A DNA stretch of 64,000 bases from Paenibacillus sp. FJAT-26967 (GCF_001541095.1 NZ_LMXH01000006.1:228128-292127), one strand, 5' to 3'. Positions 1 to 9,952 are shown, counted from the stretch's first letter. Notes: generated by a model from the letters alone, not told the origin. Numbers and translations: made by a program.

Positions 1-326
1 GCATGTGAAGCAGAATAGTTGACGAACAGGTCCACATCCTGGCCGGTCATAATGGCGGTATCCAGCTTCAGGTTACCTCCATCGTCGTTCACATAACGCA
101 CGTACTCCACTTGAATGTTCGGGTGATCCTTGTTCCAGGCATCCACGACCTTCTGCGGACCGGCTTCCGGCGGAACGCCGCCCCACATCTTCAGTTTGAC
201 GCTGGAGCGCGAAGCAGTCTTCGCGTCCTCGCCCCCCGCTTCGCTTCCGCCGCCGGAGCAGCCCGATATCACACCAGCGATCAGCGCCAACGATACGAAT
301 CCCGCAAGCCAACCTTTTTTTCTCAA
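1..326 (-). CDS. Sugar ABC transporter substrate-binding lipoprotein, N-terminal part (cut by window edge)
   Basis: The frame read from a TTG start at 324-326 gives a lipoprotein signal: positive MRKKGW, a hydrophobic stretch and the lipobox ISGC. It continues with KLKMWGGVPPEAGPQKVVDAWNK, typical of the N-terminus of CUT1-type (family 1) extracellular sugar-binding proteins, and TAIMTGQDVDLFVN. A run of five G lies about 8 nt upstream of the TTG. The protein runs off the left edge after about 108 residues. The YesM/YesN two-component genes just upstream in transcription fit a regulated oligosaccharide importer. The substrate cannot be told. The TTG start is chosen because no ATG gives a signal peptide. 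Confidence 0.82.
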   Translation of the reverse strand, partial: MRKKGWLAGFVSLALIAGVISGCSGGGSEAGGEDAKTASRSSVKLKMWGGVPPEAGPQKVVDAWNKDHPNIQVEYVRYVNDDGGNLKLDTAIMTGQDVDLFVNYSASH

Positions 327-478
327 TTGAAGACCCCCTACACACCTATGAAATGTTTGTTGTAGCTCAAGGATAGCAAAGCAGCGGATCTTCTCGTAAG
401 TAACAGAATCATGATTTCATGGAACAGATATACGCAGTTCACGTGCCTGTAACCGGCTAACGGATATGCATTTTTGTT

Positions 479-1231
479 CTATTGTTTCATCCGGTACTGG
501 CTCGGCGTCATTCCTGTCATTCGCTTAAAAATTTTAATAAAATAGTTGTCGTTCATGAACCCGACGTTCTGGCAGATCCGATTGACCGGAAGGTCCGTTG
601 TCGTCAGAAATTCGATCGCCTTTTCGACCCTCGTCCGGTGCAGGTAATGGATCAGCGTCTCCCCGGTTTTCTTTTTGAACAGAGCGCTGACGTAATTTTC
701 CCCCATCATGACGTAGCGGGCGAGCGATTTGAGTGTAATGTCCTGGTCGTAATTTTGTTCGATATAATCTATGATTTTGTTCACCTCGGGATGGGTAATC
801 TTCTCCCTCGGCGCCGCAGCCAAACGCGCCGGACGCTCGGCCGGGGCATGCGCAGCCGACAGCTCCCTGCTGACCTTCTCCAGCGTCTCCCGCAAATCCT
901 TGACGCTCATGGACAGCTTCAGAATATAATTGGATGCTCCGTATTCCATCGCTCTGCGCATTGATTCGAAATCGCCGATACAGGTGAGCATGACGAATTT
1001 AGATGCGATGCCGGCTTTCCGCGTTTCTTGCAGCAGCTCAAGCCCGTCCATCTGGGGCATGACGATATCGCACAGCACCAGATCCGGCGGATCGTCCACG
1101 ATCATCGGAAGCGCCTCCAATCCATTGCTTGCCTCGCCCGCTAGCGTAAAGCCCATCTCTTCCCAACGGATGATTTCCTTAACCGATTCCCTTACGAACG
1201 TTTCGTCTTCCACCAGTAATACCTTCCACAT
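479..1231 (-). CDS. AraC-family response regulator (YesN-like)
   Basis: 250 residues. An N-terminal receiver domain (about 1-120) shows the acidic pocket (VEDE) and the phosphoacceptor Asp in LVLCDIVMPQMDG, plus the conserved Lys in ILKLSM. A C-terminal AraC double helix-turn-helix (about 150-250) ends in GFMNDNYFIKIFKRMTGMTPSQYR. The linker is short, so the protein is much smaller than many Paenibacillus YesN proteins. AAGGGGA lies upstream of the ATG. It follows the kinase gene by 23 nt, so both are probably co-transcribed, and it precedes a sugar-binding lipoprotein gene that it probably controls. The function as carbohydrate-responsive activator is inferred from family and context. Confidence 0.93.
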   Translation of the reverse strand: MWKVLLVEDETFVRESVKEIIRWEEMGFTLAGEASNGLEALPMIVDDPPDLVLCDIVMPQMDGLELLQETRKAGIASKFVMLTCIGDFESMRRAMEYGASNYILKLSMSVKDLRETLEKVSRELSAAHAPAERPARLAAAPREKITHPEVNKIIDYIEQNYDQDITLKSLARYVMMGENYVSALFKKKTGETLIHYLHRTRVEKAIEFLTTTDLPVNRICQNVGFMNDNYFIKIFKRMTGMTPSQYRMKQ

Positions 1232-1254
1232 ATGCGTTTCCCCTTCGCTGTTAG

Positions 1255-3048
1255 CTAGATGATATCGGATTGCCGTTCATGGTCGTAAGGCTCGGACAGC
1301 AGCTCCGGCAAATGCATGCGGCACAGCGTGCCTTGTTTTAGCGGAATGATCTCCAGCTCTCCTCGGTCCTTGAACAACAGGCGCAGCCGCTCCCTCACAT
1401 TTTGCAGACCGATGCTTGGACGCTTGCGTCCTTCGCTGCGATTGCGGCTGGACTTCCCGAGTCCGACGCCATTGTCCTCGACCTCCAGCGTAAGCCGATC
1501 CGGCCGCAGCGGGCTGCGTTCCATCCGGATCAGAATCCGCCCGCCTTCCGCCATATTGCCGATGCCGTGCTGAATCGCATTATCGACCAGCGGTTGAAGG
1601 CTCAGCTTCGGCACCAGTGCGTAGATCAGCTCCTCGTCATAGCTGAACTCCACCTGAAAGCGGTTTCCATATCTGACCTGCTGAATATAAAGAAATGCAC
1701 GTGTAAGCTCGATCTCATCGCGGAGGTGAATCAGGTCTACGTCGGAGTTCAAGCTTGTCTCAAGCAGTTTACCCAGGGAGAGGCAAATATCCACGATCTC
1801 CTCGTTTCCTTCCCGCAGTCCGATCCACTTCATCGTATTCAGCGTATTCAGCAGAAAATGGGGGTTCATCTGAGCCAGCAGCATTTGAAAATGCACCGCG
1901 TCCTTCTGACGTTCCTCGGCCCGCAGCCGCTGGACGAGTCCGTTCATGTCGACCATCATCGTGTTGAACGTCCGGGTTAGCTCCAGTATTTCGCCTTTGT
2001 AGTGCTTATCGGGCACCCGGATCATAAGATCCTTGCGGACAGCCTCCTCCATCTTCCGCTGCAGATGTGACAGCGGCCTCGTAAACGCATGTGAAATCAT
2101 GAACGCTATCGCAATAAACGCGGCAGTAATGACGTAAAAAGTTACAAAATACTGCTGCTTCAGTGTTTCGATCTCCCGGAACAACAGATGAAGCGGAATG
2201 CGGTCCACGAGATACCAATCCAGGGAGGACAGATAGCTGTAGTTGACTAGCGAATCGGACTGCTGATCGGTCCAATGACCGTTTTGCGGCAGGTTTGCGA
2301 TTTTATGCACGGCTTCCGGAGACAGTGAAGAATCAGGAATCGACCTGGCAATCACCTCGCCGGAACGGGACATGATGAAGTAGGCCTGATCACTCTCGGA
2401 TTTTTGCAACATTGATTCGAACCAGAACGAAAAATCGATGCTGATGCGCACCAGCCCGTAAGCCCGTTTGTTGCTGTCCCGCAGTTCCGCATATAGCGAT
2501 AACAGCGTAGGGCTTTTGCTAATATCCCGGGACACGTAATTGGCGTCATCGGATACCCAAAGGTAGGAGCCTTTAGTCTCCTCCAGCGCTTTGAACGACG
2601 GGTTCGAAGCGATCTCGCTATAATTCAGGGACTTATTTGGCGGGTAAGACGTATATACGTGGCCGCTGTTGTCAAGCAGAGTGAAATAGACGGATGGATT
2701 ATACAGGAAAAAGCTGTTGTTGATCCCTTTGAATTTGTCCTCCATGATCTCTTTGTTGTCCAGAACCGAGCGTTCCTGAGGCTGCTGCAGGATGCGCCTG
2801 ATTTCCGAATCCTGCTCCAGGAAAATCAGTGTTTTGAATGCAATGCTAAGCTGGTCCTCCAGCGATCGGTGCAGATGATCCAGCTGTTCGTGGCTCTGCT
2901 CGCTGATTTTTTTTTGTACAAGTGATTCGATTTTTTGATAGTTGTATAAATTTAACACGCTGAACGGAAGCAAAATGACGAGCGCAAACACGGCAAACAA
3001 CCGGTATTTCAGCTTGTGGGGAACGAGGTGACTTAGCCATTTCCGCAT
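1255..3048 (-). CDS. Sensor histidine kinase (YesM-like)
   Basis: 597 residues from an ATG preceded by AAAGGAG; an upstream in-frame ATG at 3117 has no such site. There is a membrane helix near residues 15-35, an extracytoplasmic sensor region of about 240 residues, a second helix near 280-300, then HAMP. The His_kinase (PF06580) motif MLLAQMNPHFLLNTLN carries the phosphoacceptor His, and a HATPase_c domain has LQPLVDNAIQHGI and VEDNGVGLG. This is the membrane partner of the downstream AraC-type regulator. In Paenibacillus such pairs usually sense sugars or oligosaccharides outside the cell; the ligand here is unknown. Confidence 0.93.
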   Translation of the reverse strand: MRKWLSHLVPHKLKYRLFAVFALVILLPFSVLNLYNYQKIESLVQKKISEQSHEQLDHLHRSLEDQLSIAFKTLIFLEQDSEIRRILQQPQERSVLDNKEIMEDKFKGINNSFFLYNPSVYFTLLDNSGHVYTSYPPNKSLNYSEIASNPSFKALEETKGSYLWVSDDANYVSRDISKSPTLLSLYAELRDSNKRAYGLVRISIDFSFWFESMLQKSESDQAYFIMSRSGEVIARSIPDSSLSPEAVHKIANLPQNGHWTDQQSDSLVNYSYLSSLDWYLVDRIPLHLLFREIETLKQQYFVTFYVITAAFIAIAFMISHAFTRPLSHLQRKMEEAVRKDLMIRVPDKHYKGEILELTRTFNTMMVDMNGLVQRLRAEERQKDAVHFQMLLAQMNPHFLLNTLNTMKWIGLREGNEEIVDICLSLGKLLETSLNSDVDLIHLRDEIELTRAFLYIQQVRYGNRFQVEFSYDEELIYALVPKLSLQPLVDNAIQHGIGNMAEGGRILIRMERSPLRPDRLTLEVEDNGVGLGKSSRNRSEGRKRPSIGLQNVRERLRLLFKDRGELEIIPLKQGTLCRMHLPELLSEPYDHERQSDII

Positions 3049-3282
3049 CACGTAGGCTCCTTTACTCTTGGTGCTTCCATTATATCTTACACGATGTTTA
3101 TAAATAAGAATGTTCATGCAATAACGTAAATATGTAGGGTACAGAGACGATCAAAAGCATCAAATCGTTCTATTGACACTTTCCGACACAGTTTTCGCTC
3201 TCACTCAAACAAGGAAGCGGCAGCGCCGGTCTCTAGTACGCACCTTTGCCCCGGATTCTAGAGATAGCGATCTTGTTATAAA

Positions 3283-3311
3283 AAAGAAAGCTGCGGTTCG
3301 CAGCTTTCTTT
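3283..3311 (-). terminator. Rho-independent terminator of the BNR_4-like gene
   Basis: Arms GAAAGCTG and CAGCTTTC extended by A/T pairs, with a T-rich tract on the minus strand. It lies 11 nt beyond the stop of the gene at 3323. Confidence 0.8.
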
Positions 3312-3322
3312 GGATTCAGGAC

Positions 3323-4597
3323 TTAGTTTCTGCCGTAATACAACTTTCGGTTCATGATATCCACAAAGTATAAAATATCGATGCCTTTGTCGTTTCGCTC
3401 CACGCTAAGCCGCTCGATCGGCCTCCCTGGCGCAATGGACGTTTGGGTCCATCCGCTGCCCGAAGGGACAGCCATGTAGGCGCGGTCCGTACCGCTGCTT
3501 TTGGCGTAATACACCCGAGGCACCGAGCCCGCCCAGGTGATATCGATAGCCGCTTTGGTTTCCGAAGCGCTATAGGCCGTTTGCAGATTCCAACCGGCGC
3601 TGCTGTAGGATGCATACTTCACGGAGAAGGTGCTGCTTCCCTCTTCACGATAACGATACGCGACGACGGGGCTGCCCGCCGGGTTGACGGCCAGCTTGGC
3701 GCTCTGAACGCCGGGGCCTCCCGGATCGCTTCCTGATTGAACATACGTTTCGGTCGGTGCGAGCGGCTGGATGATATCCGCGGTTCCCGGCTTCAATGGC
3801 AGGGAGACGGCGCTGCCGTCTGCTTTGGAGAAGCTGCCGGTAGACGGGCTGTATTTGATATAAGACAATTCATGCCGCAGTGCGCTGGCCGCAAAAGCGG
3901 ACCATTCGAACAGGATATGCAGATCACCGTTCGCATCGAACACGAGATCATCGGGGTAGAATGATCGGTTCAAGGACGAGCCGATTATGGCCACCTTGGA
4001 CCATATCGCAGCCTCATTGTCCCAGCGGAACAGCTGCCCAGACCGATAGCCGGCGGCATCTTCGCTGGAGCGGATCAAGAGGTATACGTCCCCGTTCGGC
4101 GCCGTGGTCAAGACGGGATACGTGCCTTTGAACGAGGCAGGCGTCGGCATGTCGGCGGAATGGTTCTGCGGCGGTCCCCCGGCCGTATCGGAACGGAAAT
4201 AATTCCAAGCGGTGTCATGCATCGAAGCAAACACATGGAATCTTCCGCTGCCGTCCCTTGCGATCGACGGCTGGCTATGCCCCACATTGTCGCTGAACTC
4301 CGCAACCTTGCTTCCATCCATCACCGGAATGTTGGACCATACCCCGTTGCCGTCCCTACGGGCGATGTTAACCTTGTGCGTTGACTCGATGCTTCCGGGG
4401 GCATTATAGGCCATATACGCGTATTCCAACCCGGTTCCATACGTTTCGAGCGGCGTCCACCATCCCGCCTGGTTGCTTGAATCCATGGCGTACGGCACCT
4501 CGGTCAATGCCGCAGCGGAACTGCCCGTTCCTGCAGGCAGGAGTGCCGCCAGCATCAGCGCCGCCATCCCTATTTTCAGGCGTATACCTTTTTTCAT
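3323..4597 (-). CDS. Secreted BNR-repeat (BNR_4-like) protein
   Basis: 424 residues with a clear Sec signal (MKKGIRLKIG, hydrophobic core, Ala-rich cleavage region near residue 30). The body has the pattern of the BNR_4 family (PF15892): an early AYMAYNAP strand, VNIARRDGNGVWSN, then GHSQPSIARDGSGRFHVFASMHD, and repeated Asp-x-Gly blade motifs (DGSGRFHV, APNGDVYL, DANGDLHI). This suggests a beta-propeller. Related proteins include polysaccharide lyases acting on plant or algal glycans, so a glycan-active or glycan-binding role is plausible but not shown. It stands alone between two terminators. The product class is fairly sure, the activity is not. Confidence 0.62.
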   Translation of the reverse strand: MKKGIRLKIGMAALMLAALLPAGTGSSAAALTEVPYAMDSSNQAGWWTPLETYGTGLEYAYMAYNAPGSIESTHKVNIARRDGNGVWSNIPVMDGSKVAEFSDNVGHSQPSIARDGSGRFHVFASMHDTAWNYFRSDTAGGPPQNHSADMPTPASFKGTYPVLTTAPNGDVYLLIRSSEDAAGYRSGQLFRWDNEAAIWSKVAIIGSSLNRSFYPDDLVFDANGDLHILFEWSAFAASALRHELSYIKYSPSTGSFSKADGSAVSLPLKPGTADIIQPLAPTETYVQSGSDPGGPGVQSAKLAVNPAGSPVVAYRYREEGSSTFSVKYASYSSAGWNLQTAYSASETKAAIDITWAGSVPRVYYAKSSGTDRAYMAVPSGSGWTQTSIAPGRPIERLSVERNDKGIDILYFVDIMNRKLYYGRN

Positions 4598-5189
4598 TTC
4601 ATTATTTGCCTCCCTGGGTGTATGAATTGAACTACCTTATTAGCCATAATCATGAGCTCTACCCGGCCGAGTATGGTAACCGCTTTCATTTCTTGATAAG
4701 CATGACGACGTCATGGATATCATAGCACGATGGCCTGCGGAATCGTCATATACAAAATAATGCGTTCCATAGAACAAAATCACTTCATTTTCACGTTGTG
4801 CCCCTTATCCATAAGAAAAACGACACCGGTTTCGGTCACGTCTTCCAGCTTTCACTTTCATAGGTTCGTGCTCTTTCTCTACCCCTGAATTACTCTATTT
4901 TTAGAACCGGTCAGGAAAATAATTCAGTAAATGGTCCGGCTTAATCCCAGTTTGTCCGGCGCCTCCGCCTTCACTTCATGCCCGGGTGCTTGTTCTAATA
5001 TTTGGCTGCCGTCGCGAAAGCAGCGTAACTGCCCTCGCGACGGCAATGATATTGCTGTTGCTGGGCACGTCCACCATTGAGAGCACCGGACGGTCGTCCA
5101 AAGCCGATATCTTACCAAATCTATTGTAAATTTACGTTCTGAAATCTATTACCGAATCAGACAGCTTGGGGAAGCCGCAGCAAATAACC
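4598..5189. other. Intergenic region without an intact gene
   Basis: It carries the ribosome binding site of the gene at 4597 (GGGAGGCAAATA on the minus strand). The only coherent coding-like stretch is a minus-strand frame near 5120-4970 reading KISALDDRPVLSMVDVPSNS and on to AVARAVTLLSRRQ before a TGA. It has no start codon or ribosome binding site and could be a gene relic. I do not recognise it. Confidence 0.4.
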
Positions 5190-5239
5190 AACAATAAAGC
5201 GGGAGGACGACCATTCGGCCATTCTCCCGCTTTATTGTT
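5190..5239 (-). terminator. Strong terminator of the S-layer GHL10 gene
   Basis: A perfect 16-bp inverted repeat (AACAATAAAGCGGGAG and its complement) around an 18-nt loop, 10 nt beyond the stop of the gene at 5249. The AT end of the stem supplies the T-rich tail. Confidence 0.85.
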
Positions 5240-5248
5240 AAGTATCAA

Positions 5249-8200
5249 TTAATTGCGATCCATCAAACCGAGCTGAATAGCCAGTCGTTTCAAGATGACG
5301 ACTGCTTGCGCGCGGCTCGATTGCTCATGCGGCGCGAATACACCGTCGGAAACTCCATTCATCAAGCCATTGCTGACAGCAAAAGCAGCAGCTTGGATAG
5401 CCCATTCGCTGATTGTGCCGCTGTCCGTGAATGCTTGCAATTCGCCTGGTTTTCCTTGCGCGGACTGATCATTCACAAAGTCATTGGCGCGTGCGGCGAG
5501 AATAGCCAATTCCTCGCGGCTGATCACTTGATTTGGACGGAACGTGCCGTCCTCGTATCCATCAACCAGTCCTGCTTTGGCTGCTGTAGCTACCGCTGTC
5601 TCAAACCAGTCACCTGAACCCACATCGCTGAAAGAGTCGTTACCTTGTCCATCGACGAGACCAAGCGTACGGACCAGCAGTGCCGCAAACTCAGCCCGGG
5701 TAATCGAGCGATTAGGCGCAAATTCATGATCCGTTACACCTTTCACGAGCAGCTTGGAGGCGAGCAGGTCGATATCAGCCTGTGCCCAATGATTTTGCGT
5801 ATCTTCAAAAGTTTTGTCGGCGGTGACAACCGCGTAGAGGCCGTTGCCGGTCCGCTTGATCGTGACGATCGTCTTTCCGTCCGCCTGCTTGAAATTGGCG
5901 GGAACGAACGTCGCCTCCCTGGCGGACGAATCAAACATCACCGCAGTTGCATGGCTTGGTGTTTGGCCCGAAAAGCTAATCGCAGCCTCCACATACCGGT
6001 CTTCAAAATCATGAATCTCCAGGGATCGGCCGCCGGCTTGTACGAAAATACGGAAATTGTAAGGGTCACCCAACATTTTTCCATTTTCCGCTTTCACAGC
6101 GTCCTTGAATGCTGCTGCGTCCGCTCCGGTTATCTTCTCAACCGCTACCACGACTTGGAGGTCGTCCGTTTTGGCATCGAGCCCCTTCGCCAGCGAAGCG
6201 ACGTCGAGCATGTCGGCAGGTAACCGGTAACTGACATCGCCTGCTTTCACAATCAATACTGCACCTGTTACCGAGTCAGCTACCGTAGTGAGCTCTTCTG
6301 CGGGAAGCGTGACGAGAGCGACCGGTTTCGTGGCAGGCACGTCGACGATCAATTCTTTGACGCCATGCTTCTTCATAACTTCAATCGCTTGAGTGACCAT
6401 CTTATTGTCCAGCGTCACTTTCATAGCCGGTTTGCCGTCTGCATCTTTCGTCTCAACGGCGGTCGCAGGCAAGATTACAGCGCCGTCAACCAGCTTCGGC
6501 TCCGATGGTGCTCCCCCTCCGGTCCCGCTGCCTGGGGAAGAAGAACCTGAACCGCCCGGCGTGTAAGTCAGTTGGATCGACTTCTCGTTTGTTTTCATTC
6601 CGTCGACGTACACGGCGAAAGTGACAGTGTTCTTGCCTTGCTGCAGATTAACGGTGCCGGTAAAATCGCCATTCGCAGCTACCTTAGCAGCGGTATCGTT
6701 CAATTTTACAGAGACCTCGGTTCCCGGCCCCAGAAGTTTGACATTCCCTTTGATTTGCGGACTGGCTGTCGTTACTGTCTTCCCGTCATAGTCCAGGAAA
6801 CCGGAAAGAGCTGCGGACCGAATGTCGTCCCCGACATTGTACGAATTGGCCAAGAGCTGACGCTTCGTACGTACTCCGTTCTCGTCGAGACCGGAGATAA
6901 CCATGCCACCCTCTGGAATAGCACTGTTATTGTTTTCAGGAGAGCCCCAGTTCCAGTTGATCGCTTGCGATTTGTTGACGACCTTGGTTACTTTGCCGGT
7001 CGCATCGGCTACAACTTCGACACCAAAGCGGTTTCCGCCGGTCGATGAGCCGAATTCTTCGTTGTAGACGTTCAAGTCGCCGGAATTCCGGCTGACGTTA
7101 TAATAGCTGCCTTCAATAAAAGAAGAAGGATCGCCCGGCTTGCTTATGCCGACCTGATAGTTCTTTACGTACTCTTGGTTGTCGATGGACGCTTTAATGA
7201 TCGGCCAGTTGGCCAGAGAAGCGTCGAACAGCATCAAACCGTTCGAACTGCCCAACGCGGTTTGGAAAATTTCCCGCTGCAGGGCAGGAGATTGCAAGTC
7301 TACCAGTGCCATCCCGGCATACAGCGGAACTTCGCCGTTCGTTACGATGGAATCCAGCGTCAAGTACCGCTGTATTTCCGGCGTCGTGCCGTAGTAGGTT
7401 CCAACCATTAAGAAATCCATCGTATCGATATAACCGGTTTGATAATACTCATCCGTATAGAGTGAAGCGTTCGGCAGCTTCAGCCTGCTGTCGTAGCGGA
7501 AGTCTTTGCTTCCCCAATGGACGCCGTTCAAATAGTAAGACTCGAACCAGGCGCCTACGTAAGCGGACATTTCGATCTTTTTACCTTTGGATGCCGAGTA
7601 GCGGTCAACCAAGGCGCGTGATTCCTCCATAAAGCTGGCTATCGTGCCGGAACGGAACTCCCACCAGTCCTGGATAAGCGGACCGTCTACCCGTTTGCCG
7701 TTCACATAACGGAAGATATCGTCCGGCCAATTCGTAAGCGTCTTGTTCCGCTGTTGCAGGAACGCTTCGAACTTGGCCTTCGTCACATCGCTGAACTCGG
7801 CGGTTTCGTTATCATAACGGCCCCGGTCGTGAATAATACCGTCGACGTTATAGTTTTTCATCACTTCCTCGAATGTTTTCAACTGGTAGTCGCGCACTTC
7901 GTCGTTCGCAGGATTCACGAACAGCACTGCCGCGCCGCCCGAAGCTCCGGACAATCCCTTTTGTCCGTAAGCACTTTCTCTGAGACGTTTGATTTCTCCG
8001 TTATCCTCCGGACGGAATACCCGCTCTTCCCAGTCCAGATGCTGATCAATCACGGCAAAGTCATTTACCGCAATGGAGCCTTCGGCAAATACGTTAAATG
8101 CTGCATGTATCTTCAACCCGAGTGCATGTCCATGCTCCAGGAACAATTCAAGCAGGTCGAGATCGGGAGCGCCTCTCCGATCGCTATCAATCATCTCGCT

Positions 8201-9889
8201 GACATAAGGACGCTGAGTCAGATCGTTTTTCTTGTAAGAGGCGTAGCCTTCGACCCCTTTGACGTCAAACGCGATATCAGTCACGCCCGCTTCCTTCGCT
8301 TGGGTGAGGAAGTGTAAGACGCTTTCACTCGTCTTGAACTTTTTCGCGTTGGACGCCTGGTCCACCCACAAGATAATTTGCTTGTCCTTCGTGAGGGAAG
8401 GCCTGCTAAATACGACGATCGATCTGCGGTCCAGCTCCTTCCCGTTCTTGGACAGAACCGCGTCGATATAATTCGGTCCAGCCACAAGTGCCGCTGTATG
8501 GCGGAAGGTACCGTCTGCCTGCAGCACAACCTCTTGCCCGCCGATCGTCAGTAAAGCCTCTGCCGGATTCGTGATTTTACCGGTAATCGTCGTTTGTGTA
8601 TCATCTGTTGTAAGCATCGTGAGACCGTCCAGTTGCAGTCTTGGGACTGCGCCTGTACCGCTCATCAGGTCAGCTACGGGGACGACATTGCCGTTTTTAC
8701 GCAGCTTAGCCAAATCGCCTACTTTAAATTTGGTCGCCACATATTTTTTGATATCGTAAGTGCTATAGCTGTTATCTTGAGCCATAAGAACAAAGCCGCC
8801 TTGCGGAATTTCGAGTTCGCCCCCGACCCACGAAGGCGTACTATTGCCGTTGGCCGCATTGATCATCTTGGTCACTGTTCCGCTCGCATCGACCTGAATA
8901 GCCACGTTGCTGGCGGGAATTAGTATTTTCGAACCGTATTCGGTCGTAAACAGGGCAATGATATTCGGAATCCCTGTTACATCCTTGTCGATGTAGTTAA
9001 TCGTCTTCTTAGGTCCTTCAACGTTAATCGTTATGTCTATAGGAGGAGCCTCGATCTCAATCAAATCGCCGCTCGTTTGCTGATAGACGATCTCAAGCGG
9101 AGTTTCCTGTAGAACATCCGCATTTTTGAGCAGCTTGACAGCAATCTTATTAACTCCTTCCTCCAGCGTCACGGTCTGGCTAAACGTTCCATCCGCACCG
9201 ATTGGAGCCGCTACATCTCCTACTTTCACCGACAGCCCGCTACCCGTCGTGTAGTTAAGCACTTTTCCCTTCACGTCATGCGCAGCTGAAGTTACGGGTG
9301 AAACCGGCTGGGCTTCTACTTGCAGGCTGGGCTGTCCCATGAAATCCGCAGCCGTGACCGGTATGCCGCCGCGCTCGAGGATAATCGTATCGCCCGCTTG
9401 AAACGCATTGTACAGCGCCTTACGGAAGTCTTTGCCTAACCAGTCGTTGTCGTTAGCCAAAATAACGAACCCGCCCGAAGGGATTTCTATGTTTTGACTT
9501 ACATCCCACCCATTCGGCTTGTTATTGCTTGAATTAATTCCCCCCTTGGGGCCCACCACTTTGAGCACAACACCTTGCGCATCCACTTGGAGCGCAACAT
9601 TCGTGCTTTTCACAAACACTTCGTTGCTGTTAGCTGCCACATTGGTGACAGGTGTCCCGCTTGTAAAAAGAGCCAAATAGTTACTTTTCTGCGGGACATC
9701 CACATTGGTGTTGATGTAATTTACTTTCAATTGGAGACTACCGTCCTGCGATACCGCGTATACGTCATCGCTTACGCTTGAGCCCCCGCTGCCGCCAGCC
9801 GCCTGCGCCGTCGTTTCCCATTTCGGAAACAACAGTGCGATCAAACATACGACGAGGAACAAGCTCAATCTTCCCAAATTACTTCGCAT
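5249..9889 (-). CDS. Giant S-layer-anchored glycoside-hydrolase-like protein (GHL10 core, three SLH domains)
   Basis: 1546 residues. Start at 9889 chosen over ATGs at 9895 and 9907 because AAAGGTGG sits at the right distance only for 9889. In order: signal peptide (1-31); a beta-rich module A (about 50-170); an Ig-like, glucodextranase-B-like module (205-270); module A again (285-410); an Ig-like module (430-495); a GHL10/DUF187-type TIM-barrel region (505-915) with QIILWVDQ, AFDVKG, GHALGLKIHAAFNVF and NVDGIIHDRGRY; a third A-like module (925-1030); an Ig-like module (1045-1110); a Gly/Ser linker (1112-1130); an unassigned 230-residue region; and three SLH repeats (1370-1546) that bind pyruvylated wall polymer. 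Probable cell-surface glycan hydrolase; the substrate is unknown. A cre-like site lies upstream. Confidence 0.88.
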   Translation of the reverse strand: MRSNLGRLSLFLVVCLIALLFPKWETTAQAAGGSGGSSVSDDVYAVSQDGSLQLKVNYINTNVDVPQKSNYLALFTSGTPVTNVAANSNEVFVKSTNVALQVDAQGVVLKVVGPKGGINSSNNKPNGWDVSQNIEIPSGGFVILANDNDWLGKDFRKALYNAFQAGDTIILERGGIPVTAADFMGQPSLQVEAQPVSPVTSAAHDVKGKVLNYTTGSGLSVKVGDVAAPIGADGTFSQTVTLEEGVNKIAVKLLKNADVLQETPLEIVYQQTSGDLIEIEAPPIDITINVEGPKKTINYIDKDVTGIPNIIALFTTEYGSKILIPASNVAIQVDASGTVTKMINAANGNSTPSWVGGELEIPQGGFVLMAQDNSYSTYDIKKYVATKFKVGDLAKLRKNGNVVPVADLMSGTGAVPRLQLDGLTMLTTDDTQTTITGKITNPAEALLTIGGQEVVLQADGTFRHTAALVAGPNYIDAVLSKNGKELDRRSIVVFSRPSLTKDKQIILWVDQASNAKKFKTSESVLHFLTQAKEAGVTDIAFDVKGVEGYASYKKNDLTQRPYVSEMIDSDRRGAPDLDLLELFLEHGHALGLKIHAAFNVFAEGSIAVNDFAVIDQHLDWEERVFRPEDNGEIKRLRESAYGQKGLSGASGGAAVLFVNPANDEVRDYQLKTFEEVMKNYNVDGIIHDRGRYDNETAEFSDVTKAKFEAFLQQRNKTLTNWPDDIFRYVNGKRVDGPLIQDWWEFRSGTIASFMEESRALVDRYSASKGKKIEMSAYVGAWFESYYLNGVHWGSKDFRYDSRLKLPNASLYTDEYYQTGYIDTMDFLMVGTYYGTTPEIQRYLTLDSIVTNGEVPLYAGMALVDLQSPALQREIFQTALGSSNGLMLFDASLANWPIIKASIDNQEYVKNYQVGISKPGDPSSFIEGSYYNVSRNSGDLNVYNEEFGSSTGGNRFGVEVVADATGKVTKVVNKSQAINWNWGSPENNNSAIPEGGMVISGLDENGVRTKRQLLANSYNVGDDIRSAALSGFLDYDGKTVTTASPQIKGNVKLLGPGTEVSVKLNDTAAKVAANGDFTGTVNLQQGKNTVTFAVYVDGMKTNEKSIQLTYTPGGSGSSSPGSGTGGGAPSEPKLVDGAVILPATAVETKDADGKPAMKVTLDNKMVTQAIEVMKKHGVKELIVDVPATKPVALVTLPAEELTTVADSVTGAVLIVKAGDVSYRLPADMLDVASLAKGLDAKTDDLQVVVAVEKITGADAAAFKDAVKAENGKMLGDPYNFRIFVQAGGRSLEIHDFEDRYVEAAISFSGQTPSHATAVMFDSSAREATFVPANFKQADGKTIVTIKRTGNGLYAVVTADKTFEDTQNHWAQADIDLLASKLLVKGVTDHEFAPNRSITRAEFAALLVRTLGLVDGQGNDSFSDVGSGDWFETAVATAAKAGLVDGYEDGTFRPNQVISREELAILAARANDFVNDQSAQGKPGELQAFTDSGTISEWAIQAAAFAVSNGLMNGVSDGVFAPHEQSSRAQAVVILKRLAIQLGLMDRN

Positions 9890-9938
9890 TAACATCCACC
9901 TTTCCAAATCCAGTTTATTGGAACAAATACATTATAGA

Positions 9939-9952
9939 TGGAAGCGTTTTCA
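9939..9952 (-). promoter_or_regulatory. cre-like catabolite-repression site
   Basis: On the minus strand the site reads TGAAAACGCTTCCA, matching the CcpA cre pattern TGWAANCGNTNWCA except for one position. It sits 50 nt upstream of the start of the S-layer GHL10 gene, next to two TATAAT-like boxes. It fits repression of a glycan-degrading enzyme by good carbon sources; the assignment is inference. Confidence 0.5.

Noticed and set aside
4924..5118. 64-residue minus-strand frame as a real gene
   Set aside because: No ribosome binding site and Trp/Cys-rich random composition; a neighbouring frame looks more like an old relic.
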